Below are positions 4,878 to 11,570 of a DNA stretch of 12,627 nt, piece after piece. Below the pieces are notes generated by a model, which searched no databases, had not been told where the DNA came from, and saw only the letters and a list, made by a program, of their open reading frames with translations. The DNA is from JAVBLG01 sp031553655 (GTDB taxonomy: Bacteria; Desulfobacterota; Desulfovibrionia; Desulfovibrionales; Desulfovibrionaceae). The translations under genes and the position numbers were made by a program. How positions within the stretch are numbered: position 1 is the first letter of the stretch; every line of letters begins with the position of its first letter. The stretch lies in contig JAVBLG010000103.1 of the NCBI GenBank assembly GCA_031553655.1, positions 1 to 12,627 of the forward strand, given 5' to 3'.

Positions 4878-5681
4878 TTATTTAATAATACCGCGTAATC
4901 GTTGGCCTTGCTTTCTGTGTCCAGCCATAGATATTATTACTCCTGGGTTGGCAGGTAACAACATGCCCATTTCGGCATCAGTCAATAACCCAGGAAAATA
5001 ATTATCCACCATGGTTGCCAACTGCTTTTTGTCCGTAATGCCATTCTCACGCAGCTTGGCAACCAAGTCTACGGCACACGAGATGTCTTTATTTTTCCGT
5101 TTAGGAGTCTTTTGCCGCTTAAACGGAGAACTATCAGGCCAAAGGCTTTCATTCTTTACTGTCCATGTGCTCCTATCCCGATTATTACGCACAATACAAG
5201 GATCGACTTCCTGCGACAGAGCTTCATACCTGACAACGACTTCATCGAATTCATTCCAATATCTTTTGTGTCCGTATTTACAAATCACATATGCCATTTG
5301 TGGGGCAATCGTGTTGATATTTTTTATGGAGCACATTTCCCAATCATGCTTTATCTGCTTTTGGGCTGGAATACCTGGATAATAGGGCTTTTTCTTTTCT
5401 ATACTGGATACATTTGACTTTTTGAATGCAAGAGAGTGGAAGTGCCCGCACAAAAATTCAAAGTCAAAATTTGCGGCAGGCAATTTGATTACCACGCATG
5501 AAGGGCAGCTATCTTTAACTGATAAAAAATTTTCTGTGATGACAAAAGGATGCAGCTTTTCCCTGAATAACTCATAGCATATTTTTACCCAGGACAAATG
5601 AGGCCATCGCAGCATCAATTCGGCAAAATATATCAAATCTGTTTCTTTGAGAATGACATGATAAGGCTGCTTAATAATCAT
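4878..5681 (-). CDS. Unrecognised protein, possible zinc-binding, coupled to the integrase gene
   Basis: I do not recognise this 267-residue protein. It is soluble, with no signal peptide or membrane segment. Visible features are a CPSC pair (Cys59, Cys62), then CGHFH (Cys78, His80, His82), and later CKYGH (Cys134, His138), which together could bind zinc. A basic KRQKTPKRKNK stretch lies at about 188-198. A C-terminal helical domain has the segments RENGITDKKQLATMVDNYF and LTDAEMGMLLP, which look like a small DNA- or protein-binding fold. The start follows the integrase stop by 7 bases and the only nearby purine-rich site (GGAG) is about 14 bases upstream, so it probably depends on coupled translation. 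Its base composition is more AT-rich than the neighbours, suggesting a different origin. It could be cargo or an integration accessory protein. Confidence 0.8.
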   Translation of the reverse strand: MIIKQPYHVILKETDLIYFAELMLRWPHLSWVKICYELFREKLHPFVITENFLSVKDSCPSCVVIKLPAANFDFEFLCGHFHSLAFKKSNVSSIEKKKPYYPGIPAQKQIKHDWEMCSIKNINTIAPQMAYVICKYGHKRYWNEFDEVVVRYEALSQEVDPCIVRNNRDRSTWTVKNESLWPDSSPFKRQKTPKRKNKDISCAVDLVAKLRENGITDKKQLATMVDNYFPGLLTDAEMGMLLPANPGVIISMAGHRKQGQRLRGIIK

Positions 5682-5688
5682 ATTTTAT

Positions 5689-6879
5689 TCACACTCCGCC
5701 ATTTTTATGGGCCAATTCATCCAAATAATCCGCCCAGCCCTGCATCATTTTACGGCGTTCAGGCAAAAATTCTGCATGGTTGTAGGCGGCGCGCACTTTG
5801 TTGCGTTCTCCGTGGGCCAGCTGCCTTTCTATGGCGTCGCGGTTCCAGCCAAGTTCATTAAGCAAAGTCGAAGCCATGGCCCGGAAGCCGTGCCCGCATA
5901 TTTCCTCTTTGGCGTAACCAATGCGCCGCAAGGCGACATTGACTGTATTTTCCGACATGGGCCGTACCGATGTGCGCAAAGACGGGAACAGATATTTTCC
6001 GCTGCCGGTTAGCGGCTGCAAGTCTCTGAGTATCTCCAACGCCTGCGCGGCCAGCGGCACAATATGCAGACAGCGCATTTTCGTTTTATGCGCCGGTATG
6101 CGCCATTCCGCCGCCTCAAAATTAATTTCCGTCCATTCGGCAAAACGCAGCTCACCGGGGCGCACAAAAACCAGCGGGGCCAGCCGCAAGGCGCAATAAA
6201 CCACCATTGAACTTTTGCAGTTTTCAATGTCGCGCATCAACTGGCCCACGGCCTTTGGTTCCGTGATGGTGGCCCGATGCTGCTTTTTGGGCGGGGCGCA
6301 GGCTCCCAAAAGATCGGCGGCGGGATCACGCTCGGCCCGGCCTGTGGCCACGGCATAGCGGAACACCATGGAGCAGATGCCGCGCACCCGGCGCGTAACT
6401 TCCAGAGCGCCGCGTTTTTCAATACGCCGCAAACACTCCAACACCTCCGGGGCTGTAATCTCGCCCACAGGCCTTTGACCGATGTAAGGGAAAACATTCA
6501 GCTCCAGGCGGCGCAAAGTCAGTTCCGCATGGCCTTCCGTCCAGGTGTGGGAAAATTTGTCGGCCCATTCGCGGGCCACGGTTTCAAAGGAATGCGTGCC
6601 GGAAGCAACGGCCTTTTCTTCCTTGCCTTTCTCCACGGGGTCAATGCCGCCCGCGATCAGGCGGCGTTTGTCATCCCGCGCCATGCGCGCTTCTGCCAGC
6701 GCCACCAGGGGATATTCCCCCAGAGACATGCGGTTTTCTCTGGTGTTGAGCCAATAGCGGAACCGCCAGAACTTTTTGCCGGAAGGTTTCACCTCCAGAT
6801 AAAGCCCGTCATCATCTTTGAGGTTGTAAACTTTTTCCTTGGGTTTGGCCTTTTCAACGGCCAGAGCGCTTAGAGCCAT
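5689..6879 (-). CDS. P4-type tyrosine site-specific integrase
   Basis: This integrase catalyses insertion and excision of the element at the tRNA-Ser gene. It has 396 residues, the normal size. The N-terminal arm-binding domain (DUF4102 type) covers about residues 1-90, with DGLYLEVKPSGKKFWRFRY being typical. A core-binding domain covers about 100-190 and the catalytic domain follows. The catalytic set is complete: Arg240 in VRPGELR, Lys265 in AHKTKM, His330 and Arg333 in HGFR, His356 in LAHGERN and the nucleophile Tyr366 in AAYNHAEF. The ATG at 6877-6879 has AAGGAGG well spaced upstream. A repeat that probably binds the integrase arm domain lies right behind that ribosome site, so autoregulation is likely. 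Its 5' end faces the tRNA and the unknown 267-residue gene follows directly. Confidence 0.97.
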   Translation of the reverse strand: MALSALAVEKAKPKEKVYNLKDDDGLYLEVKPSGKKFWRFRYWLNTRENRMSLGEYPLVALAEARMARDDKRRLIAGGIDPVEKGKEEKAVASGTHSFETVAREWADKFSHTWTEGHAELTLRRLELNVFPYIGQRPVGEITAPEVLECLRRIEKRGALEVTRRVRGICSMVFRYAVATGRAERDPAADLLGACAPPKKQHRATITEPKAVGQLMRDIENCKSSMVVYCALRLAPLVFVRPGELRFAEWTEINFEAAEWRIPAHKTKMRCLHIVPLAAQALEILRDLQPLTGSGKYLFPSLRTSVRPMSENTVNVALRRIGYAKEEICGHGFRAMASTLLNELGWNRDAIERQLAHGERNKVRAAYNHAEFLPERRKMMQGWADYLDELAHKNGGV

Positions 6880-6896
6880 GCGACAATCCTCCTTTT

Positions 6897-7000
6897 ACCG
6901 GACATCGCCACGACATCGGGAGGCGCAAAATAAAAAATGTCCGGTTTGATATCCGGTTGTCGGCTGGATTCAGCCGATTTTGACCGGACATCGACGGACA
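6897..7000. repeat. Short repeat array, likely integrase arm-type sites (attachment region)
   Basis: ACCGGACATCG occurs exactly at 6897-6907 and 6983-6993. A related CCACGACATCG follows the first copy at 6908-6918, and CGGACA recurs at 6995-7000 after the second. Inverted copies lie between them, ATGTCCGGTT at 6937-6946 and ATATCCGGTT at 6949-6958. The units come in pairs 10-12 bases apart. A perfect hairpin, TCGGCTG (6960-6966) with CAGCCGA (6971-6977), sits in the middle. Position between integrase and tRNA and the paired spacing fit arm sites. Confidence 0.65.
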
Positions 7001-7053
7001 AATAAAAACTCCGAATTCGTTGCCTGTCAAGGCCTGACGGGCGAAGTCGGAGT
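7000..7053 (-). terminator. Intrinsic terminator downstream of tRNA-Ser
   Basis: On the minus strand ACTCCGACTTCG (7053-7042) pairs with CGAATTCGGAGT (7019-7008) at 11 of 12 positions. An inner stem is formed by TGACGGGC and GCCTGTCA, with one G-U pair. A T-run, TTTTTATTT, follows. It lies 17 bases past the tRNA 3' end and should end the tRNA transcript. Because the site is on the element side of the likely crossover, the terminator may have arrived with the element. Confidence 0.85.
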
Positions 7054-7069
7054 CCTGCGGTTTGTTATA

Positions 7070-7163
7070 TGGCGGAGAGGGTGGGATTCGAACCCACGTA
7101 CCGGCTACTAACCGGTAACTCGATTTCGAGTCGAGCGCGTTACGGCCGCTTCGCTACCTCTCC
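7070..7163 (-). tRNA. tRNA-Ser (anticodon CGA), integration site
   Basis: The minus strand folds as a class II tRNA of 94 bases including an encoded CCA (7072-7070). The acceptor stem is GGAGAGG (7163-7157) with CCTCTCC (7080-7074) and discriminator G73. The anticodon stem CTCGA/TCGAG encloses the loop CTCGAAA, giving anticodon CGA, which reads serine UCG. A long variable arm, TACCGG...CCGGTA, is typical of serine tRNA. The T-arm contains GGTTCGAATCC. The gene is intact, so the element supplies or preserves the 3' end. Confidence 0.96.
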
Positions 7164-7190
7164 GCTCACGCACGATGCGCGTGATGAGGT

Positions 7191-7219
7191 TTTATATAAA
7201 CAATATGAGCATGAGTCAA
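7191..7219 (-). promoter_or_regulatory. Sigma-70 promoter of tRNA-Ser
   Basis: On the minus strand TTGACT (complement of 7214-7219) precedes TATAAA (complement of 7191-7196) by 17 bases, about 28 bases upstream of the mature 5' end. A small inverted repeat, TCACGC (7166-7171) with GCGTGA (7179-7184), lies in the transcribed 5' leader that RNase P removes. Confidence 0.75.
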
Positions 7220-7258
7220 TGCATTGTGTGAATTTAACGGCGCAAAAATTGCTTCTGC

Positions 7259-7365
7259 TCACTTTTGCAGTACCGCAATCAAGTTTTGCAAGCGCGCGGC
7301 CACATTATTCAGGGCTTTTACGCCGTCGGCGACTTTGTTCGTAGTCCGGCATTATTGTCGGCCAT
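7259..7365 (-). pseudogene. Possible frameshifted small gene (about 35 codons)
   Basis: In the gap between selB and the tRNA an ATG at 7363-7365 with AAGGA about 10 bases upstream starts MADNNAGLRTK and soon hits a stop. One frame over, the sequence continues as VADGVKALNNVAARLQNLIA and ends in VLQK before TGA at 7259-7261, a good amphipathic helix. Adding one base in the AAA run near 7335 would join them into a 35-residue protein. This may be a broken or mis-sequenced small gene, or chance. I see nothing else in 7220-7449 and no clear selB terminator. Confidence 0.3.
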
Positions 7366-7449
7366 CAGATCGATTTCCTTATATAAACACAAAAAGACCA
7401 GACTGGCGTTGTTTTGGCCTATCAGAGAATCTTGCTGCAAATAAAAGTA

Positions 7450-9375
7450 TTACGCTGTTCTCCCCCTGATTTGCCGTTTGTCGCCCACACGAATGGTAAT
7501 GCGCTCGCGGTCAAAATATTCCAGAAGAGCGATCACATATTTGCGCGATATCCCGTCCAATAGATCTTTCAACGCTCCGGGGTCAAGGTCGTCGTGATCC
7601 TTGAACCATTCCCGTATTTTGCTTTCTATACCTGCCAGTGCGAGGGCGGCGTAATAGAGATTGTCCTTGATTTTAACCAGTGCCTTTTCGTCCATCAACA
7701 CCTTGATCAGCGGCGCGGCCTGTTTTTGCTCCACGCCCAGCCCGTCGAGCACCTCTTTCATATTAGGCGGGGTGATTCCGGCGGAGGTGTGGGCTTCCAG
7801 AATCTTGTTTTTTAACCCGGCCTGATCCAACCCCAGGTTTACCTTGTGCCCGGCCAGACGCAGCCCGTCACCTTCGGTCTGCAATTTGCCCTTGCGCAAA
7901 CAAAGCTCAATGACAAAATGCGCCAGCTTGGGCGCCAGCCGACGCCCCCAACCCGAGGTAAGCACACCCCGCGACATCACCGGTTTCAGCGGTTCCTTAC
8001 GGTGAAAATCGGCCGCATGTTCCAAACAGCCGCTCTCCAGAGCTTCCAGAGCCTCGACGTCGATATAAACGCGCGCTTCCTTATCGAAGCAGAATACAGC
8101 GCCCTTGCTGCCCAGATTTTGCAGGCATTTTTCTACTTGCCGCGATTCCAAACCAGTGAAAACGCTCAGCGCAGCCGCGCCGACCCCGGAACTTCCCGCC
8201 AGGCGAATCTGCATCTTGATCAGGCTTTCCACGTCCATATCCGGTGATTCCACAAGCATTTTAACCTTGCTTTCAAACAGCGGATCTTTTTTGCGCAGAA
8301 TCAGCCCGCCTGGATGTACCAAAATGCCCCCGGCCACAGTACGCAAAGGAGAAAAAGAACGCAGCACGCAGCGATCGCCAAAAACACCCACCATGGGAGC
8401 GGAAAAAGTTACAAGGGTAAGCGCCGTTTCGCCTGGGGCCAGACGATCGCGGTCCAAAAAGCGCACTCGGGCCGGAATTTCTCGCGCGCCGTGGTGGAAG
8501 TGTATTTCCGTCCGCTGGCGAAGCGGCCTTGGGGAAGAAGGCAGGCAAGTCAGAAGGGCCAACCAACGGTTGGAAGGAATCAGTTTGCCGGGATGCGTTA
8601 TGGTGTCGCCGCGCTCAATGTCGCCCACTTCCAGTCCTTGAATGTTCACGGCGCAGCGCTGCCCGGACCGGCCCCGCTCGGAAGACGCGCCGTGGGTTTG
8701 CAGCCCACGCACCTTTCCGGCCCGTCCGGAGGGCATAAGTTCCACTTCATCGCCCAAGGCCACGGAACCGGAAATTATGGTGCCGGTGGTCACAGTGCCG
8801 TGGCCTTTCATGGTAAAAACACGGTCCACTGGAAGGCGCAGCAAATCAATCCGCCGCGCCGGAGATATTTCCTGAGCCATGGCCAGCACATGGGCGCGCA
8901 GTTCGGGCACGCCCTCGCCCGTGGCCGAGGAAACAGGAAATACCGGGGAGTTTTCCAGAAAAGTGCCTTCCAGAAAAGCCGCCACATCGTCCTTGACCAG
9001 CTCCAGCCAGTCGGCATCGACCATATCTATTTTGGTGAGGGCCACCAGCCCGCGTTTGATGCCAAGCAGGGAGCATATTTCCAGATGCTCCCTGGTCTGC
9101 GGCATAACGCCTTCGTCGGCGGCAATAATCAGCATTACAAAGTCTATGCCCGCAGCCCCGGCCACCATATTTTTCACAAAACGCTCGTGGCCGGGCACAT
9201 CTACGATGCCCAGCTTTTCGCCGCCTGGCAGATCGCAATAGGCAAACCCCAATTCGATGGTGATGCCCCGGCGCTTTTCTTCTTCCAGACGGTCGCAGTC
9301 TATGCCGGTAATGGCGCGCACCAATGATGTTTTGCCGTGGTCGATGTGTCCTGCCGTGCCGAGAACTACGGGCAT
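7450..9375 (-). CDS. selB: Selenocysteine-specific translation elongation factor SelB
   Basis: SelB is the GTPase that delivers selenocysteyl-tRNA(Sec) to the ribosome at UGA codons marked by a SECIS hairpin. The protein has 641 residues, the usual length for bacterial SelB. The GTPase motifs are GHIDHGKT (residues 9-16), the switch region GITIELGFA (37-45), DVPGH (59-63) and TKID (114-117). Two beta-barrel domains follow. The C-terminal part from about residue 370 is a series of winged-helix domains that bind the SECIS RNA, ending in SRKYVIALLEYFDRERITIR. The ATG at 9373-9375 has AGAGG about 8 bases upstream. It implies that the host makes selenoproteins. selA and selC are not in the window; the neighbouring tRNA is a serine tRNA with anticodon CGA, not tRNA-Sec. 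Confidence 0.98.
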   Translation of the reverse strand: MPVVLGTAGHIDHGKTSLVRAITGIDCDRLEEEKRRGITIELGFAYCDLPGGEKLGIVDVPGHERFVKNMVAGAAGIDFVMLIIAADEGVMPQTREHLEICSLLGIKRGLVALTKIDMVDADWLELVKDDVAAFLEGTFLENSPVFPVSSATGEGVPELRAHVLAMAQEISPARRIDLLRLPVDRVFTMKGHGTVTTGTIISGSVALGDEVELMPSGRAGKVRGLQTHGASSERGRSGQRCAVNIQGLEVGDIERGDTITHPGKLIPSNRWLALLTCLPSSPRPLRQRTEIHFHHGAREIPARVRFLDRDRLAPGETALTLVTFSAPMVGVFGDRCVLRSFSPLRTVAGGILVHPGGLILRKKDPLFESKVKMLVESPDMDVESLIKMQIRLAGSSGVGAAALSVFTGLESRQVEKCLQNLGSKGAVFCFDKEARVYIDVEALEALESGCLEHAADFHRKEPLKPVMSRGVLTSGWGRRLAPKLAHFVIELCLRKGKLQTEGDGLRLAGHKVNLGLDQAGLKNKILEAHTSAGITPPNMKEVLDGLGVEQKQAAPLIKVLMDEKALVKIKDNLYYAALALAGIESKIREWFKDHDDLDPGALKDLLDGISRKYVIALLEYFDRERITIRVGDKRQIRGRTA

Positions 9376-9463
9376 GATGTTTTCCTCTGCTGTTTATCTG
9401 TTGCGGTTTGCGCGTTCATGCGGGTTGAGCTGGAGCATTTTACAAAAAAATCAGGAAAACACT

Positions 9464-10150
9464 TTATAGTGTAATGGTCTGGCCAGGAGTTATTTCCAGA
9501 CACTCGCAATCGGGAGCTTCTTTGGCCAGAGCTTCCTTGAATGCCTTGGCATTTTTGTTCAGCACGGGGAATGTGCCGAAATGCATGGGAATTGTCTTTT
9601 TCACGCCCAACATCGCGCAGGCCATGGCCGCCTGGGACGCATTCATGGTAAAAACGTCGCCAATGGGCAACAGGGCCAGTTCCGGAGCAAACAGTTTCCC
9701 CCACAGAGCCATGTCTCCGTAAATGCAGGTGTCACCCGCGTGATAGAAAGTGAAGCCGCTCGGCATGCGCACTATGTAACCCACGGGCACGCCCGATTCA
9801 GAAGTGTGCAGGGCCGGAACCATGGTTACAGTAACACCCTTGATCGTGAATCCGCCGCCAAGATTATAGCCTATGCCCACAGGAACCTGGCTCTGGGGCA
9901 CACCTTCGGCAATCAGTTTTTCGGCCGTGCCCACCACGGCCACCAAGCTGGCTCCGGTTTCGCGGCATATTGCCACGGCATCGCCCACATGGTCGCCATG
10001 ATCGTGGGTTACCAGCACCATGTCTGGTTTGGATATGTTTTTATAATCTATTTTGCAGACAGGATTGTTGGTGAAAAGGGGATCTATGAGAATGTTCACG
10101 CCTTCGGCGTCAATCTGAAAATTGGAATGTCCGTGCCAAGTAATATTCAT
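9464..10150 (-). CDS. Metal-dependent hydrolase, metallo-beta-lactamase fold (UPF0173 type)
   Basis: This cytoplasmic protein has the metallo-beta-lactamase fold of the UPF0173/UlaG-like group, whose substrate is generally unknown. From the start MNITWHGHSNFQI the metal motif THDHGDHVGD gives His49, His51, Asp53 and His54. Further metal-ligand regions are PALHTSESG, the FYHAGDT strand and MHFGTFP near the C-terminus. The length of 228 residues is normal. I chose the ATG at 10148-10150 because AAGGAG lies 6-7 bases upstream and the family begins MxITWxGHS; the upstream ATG at 10189 would add 13 unrelated residues. It is upstream of selB on the same strand with an 88-base gap, so cotranscription is possible but not shown. 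Confidence 0.93.
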   Translation of the reverse strand: MNITWHGHSNFQIDAEGVNILIDPLFTNNPVCKIDYKNISKPDMVLVTHDHGDHVGDAVAICRETGASLVAVVGTAEKLIAEGVPQSQVPVGIGYNLGGGFTIKGVTVTMVPALHTSESGVPVGYIVRMPSGFTFYHAGDTCIYGDMALWGKLFAPELALLPIGDVFTMNASQAAMACAMLGVKKTIPMHFGTFPVLNKNAKAFKEALAKEAPDCECLEITPGQTITL

Positions 10151-10238
10151 GTTGATCTCCTTTATTATGTTCCACCCTATATTGCGCACACAGCAACGTT
10201 TTCCGGGCTTTGGCCGAGAAAAAAGTCACATAACGCTA

Positions 10239-10267
10239 TTGTCATTGCATAAAGAAAAGCATAAACT
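10239..10267 (+). promoter_or_regulatory. Candidate promoter for the OmpH-GAF-gap cluster
   Basis: TTGTCA (10239-10244) is followed after 17 bases by TAAACT (10262-10267), a fair -35 and a weak -10. It lies about 65 bases upstream of the OmpH-like start in the divergent gap with the hydrolase gene. No other candidate in this gap is better. Confidence 0.35.
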
Positions 10268-10333
10268 GCCCGCTTGTCCATACACTTTTACCACAAAAAA
10301 CAAAAAATCAATATTTCCCGGGGAGTACCAGTC

Positions 10334-10966
10334 ATGCGCAAAGGCCTTCTTTTCATCATCATAACCATAATGGCCCTGGGAGCCTTCGGCTGCGAGCAGA
10401 ACGGAAAATCCGGCCCCAGCGTGGGCGTTGTGGATACCAGCCGCGTATTCCGCGACAGCAACCCCGGCAAGGCCGGCATAAAATATCTTGAGGGCCTGCA
10501 CGAAACCATGCAGGCGGAGCTCAACAATCTGCAGAAAGATGCCGAGGCCAAGCCCGACGACACGGCCCTCCAGCAGAAAATCCAGGATTCCTACATGGCC
10601 TTCCAGCAGCGCATGGGCGCCGAGCAGCAAAATGTAATCAATCTGCTCAACGACTCCATTCAAAGAGCGCTCGACGCCTGCCGGGAACAGAAAAAGCTTG
10701 ATATCATTTTCAGCAATGAAGCGGCCCTGTCTTTTTCCAAGGCCAGCGACATAACGGCTGATATTATCGCCGAAGTGAACAAGCGGCAAGTAGAATTCAA
10801 GCCCATCGCCCCTGAAGGCGAGCCGCTCAAGATCGAAACTCCGGAACAAAAGGTTGACGAAGCCCCCAAGGCTGATGCCCCGAAATCCGACGAAAAAGCC
10901 GACAAGCCTGCCCCGACGGAAAAGGCCAAGCCTGCGGTGGATAAAAATGCCACAAAGCGTCAATAG
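10334..10966 (+). CDS. OmpH/Skp-like periplasmic chaperone, probable lipoprotein
   Basis: The protein begins with a short positive start and a hydrophobic signal sequence (MRKGLLFIIITIMALGAFGC). Its Cys20 could be the lipidated residue, although AFGC is not a perfect lipobox. The body contains GVVDTSRVFRDS followed by a long helical coiled-coil region and SIQRALDACREQKKLDIIFS, then ITADIIAEVNK, the order seen in OmpH/Skp chaperones. The last 50 residues are a Lys, Ala, Pro and Asp rich tail, likely disordered. I chose the ATG at 10334 because GGGGAG lies upstream and the signal sequence starts there; the ATG at 10274 would put 20 unlikely residues before it. The predicted place is the periplasm, bound to a membrane. 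It may be cotranscribed with the GAF gene 45 bases downstream. Confidence 0.85.
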   Translation: MRKGLLFIIITIMALGAFGCEQNGKSGPSVGVVDTSRVFRDSNPGKAGIKYLEGLHETMQAELNNLQKDAEAKPDDTALQQKIQDSYMAFQQRMGAEQQNVINLLNDSIQRALDACREQKKLDIIFSNEAALSFSKASDITADIIAEVNKRQVEFKPIAPEGEPLKIETPEQKVDEAPKADAPKSDEKADKPAPTEKAKPAVDKNATKRQ

Positions 10967-11011
10967 AAATTGAATTTTTAAAATAGACAAAAAGCAAGAA
11001 GGAGAAGCTCC

Positions 11012-11566
11012 ATGGCTCAAGATTACTTTCGCTCCTTGCGCGACATAGTCCTGGCTATCAACTCAAGCCTTGAACAGAAATCCGTCTTACGCAAAATTAC
11101 TGAAGAAGCCGCCCGCACCATGGGCTGCAAAGCCTGCACCCTGCGCCTTCTGGATCGCACCGGGCATTTTCTGCTGCCCAGCGCGGCTTTTGGCCTTTCT
11201 GAAAGCTATATGCGCAAAGGTTCCGTCGAAGTAGGCAAAAGCGGCATGGACCGCGAAGTGCTCGACGGCAATGTCATTCACCTGCGCGACGCCGCCAGCG
11301 ACGGCCGCTTCCAGTATCCGGCCTCGGCCAAGTCCGAAGGCCTGGTCTCCGTTTTGTCCGCTCCGCTTATGGTGGGCGGCAAGGCCATAGGCCTCATGCG
11401 CGTTTATTCCGCCGAAGAAAAAGACTTTACCCCCGACGAGCACAGCTTCCTGAAAGCCGTGGCCGCGGTTTCGGCCCTGGCCATCGACAATGCCCGCCTG
11501 CACGAAGAATTGAAGAACAATTACGATCTGCTCACCAAACACACCTACCAGGTATTCGAGGACTAA
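11012..11566 (+). CDS. GAF-domain protein
   Basis: This 184-residue cytoplasmic protein is a single GAF domain at about residues 15-165 (SSLEQKSVLRKITEEAARTM through FLKAVAAVSALAIDNARL), followed by a short helix. GAF domains bind small ligands or sense redox state. There is no kinase, cyclase, phosphodiesterase or DNA-binding domain attached, so any output must come through a partner. Cys39 and Cys42 (GCKACTL) could respond to redox or bind a metal, which is only a suggestion. The ATG at 11012 has AAGGAG about 8 bases upstream. The gap gene begins 4 bases after its stop, and its ribosome site overlaps the end of this gene, so the two are cotranscribed and probably translationally coupled. 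This points to a role in sensing for, or control of, central metabolism. Confidence 0.92.
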   Translation: MAQDYFRSLRDIVLAINSSLEQKSVLRKITEEAARTMGCKACTLRLLDRTGHFLLPSAAFGLSESYMRKGSVEVGKSGMDREVLDGNVIHLRDAASDGRFQYPASAKSEGLVSVLSAPLMVGGKAIGLMRVYSAEEKDFTPDEHSFLKAVAAVSALAIDNARLHEELKNNYDLLTKHTYQVFED

Positions 11567-11570
11567 GACC

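Larger units (their letters stand above)
1..7072. mobile_element. Integrative and mobilizable element at tRNA-Ser (left end outside window)
   Basis: A tyrosine integrase lies next to the 3' end of an intact tRNA-Ser gene and is transcribed away from it, the usual layout for an element integrated in a tRNA 3' end. Leftward follow an unknown protein, an AlpA-like regulator, a RepA-like ATPase, MobC, a relaxase, a small membrane protein and two repressor-like regulators. A relaxase without any visible type IV secretion gene points to a mobilizable rather than self-transmissible element. The right boundary is placed in the tRNA 3' end (about 7070-7095). I searched by eye for a second copy of that sequence and found none, so the left boundary is unknown. 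The HAD gene and the transposase tail at the far left may be cargo or may lie outside the element. Confidence 0.8.

Noticed and set aside
7070..7163. tRNA next to selB considered as selC (tRNA-Sec)
   Set aside because: The anticodon is CGA, not UCA, and the acceptor stem is 7 bases, so it is an ordinary serine tRNA.
7069..7344. Plus-strand frame beginning MAERVGFEPTYRLLTGN
   Set aside because: It is the antisense translation of tRNA-Ser and the gap beyond it; this ERVGFEPT pattern is a well-known false protein over tRNA genes.
8314..9327. Long plus-strand open frame of 337 codons opposite selB
   Set aside because: It is the antisense shadow of the selB gene; its composition is His, Gly and Arg rich with no recognisable domain.
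10226..11020. Minus-strand open frame of 264 codons opposite the OmpH-like gene
   Set aside because: It is the antisense shadow of a gene with a clear signal sequence and ribosome site; no start signal of its own.
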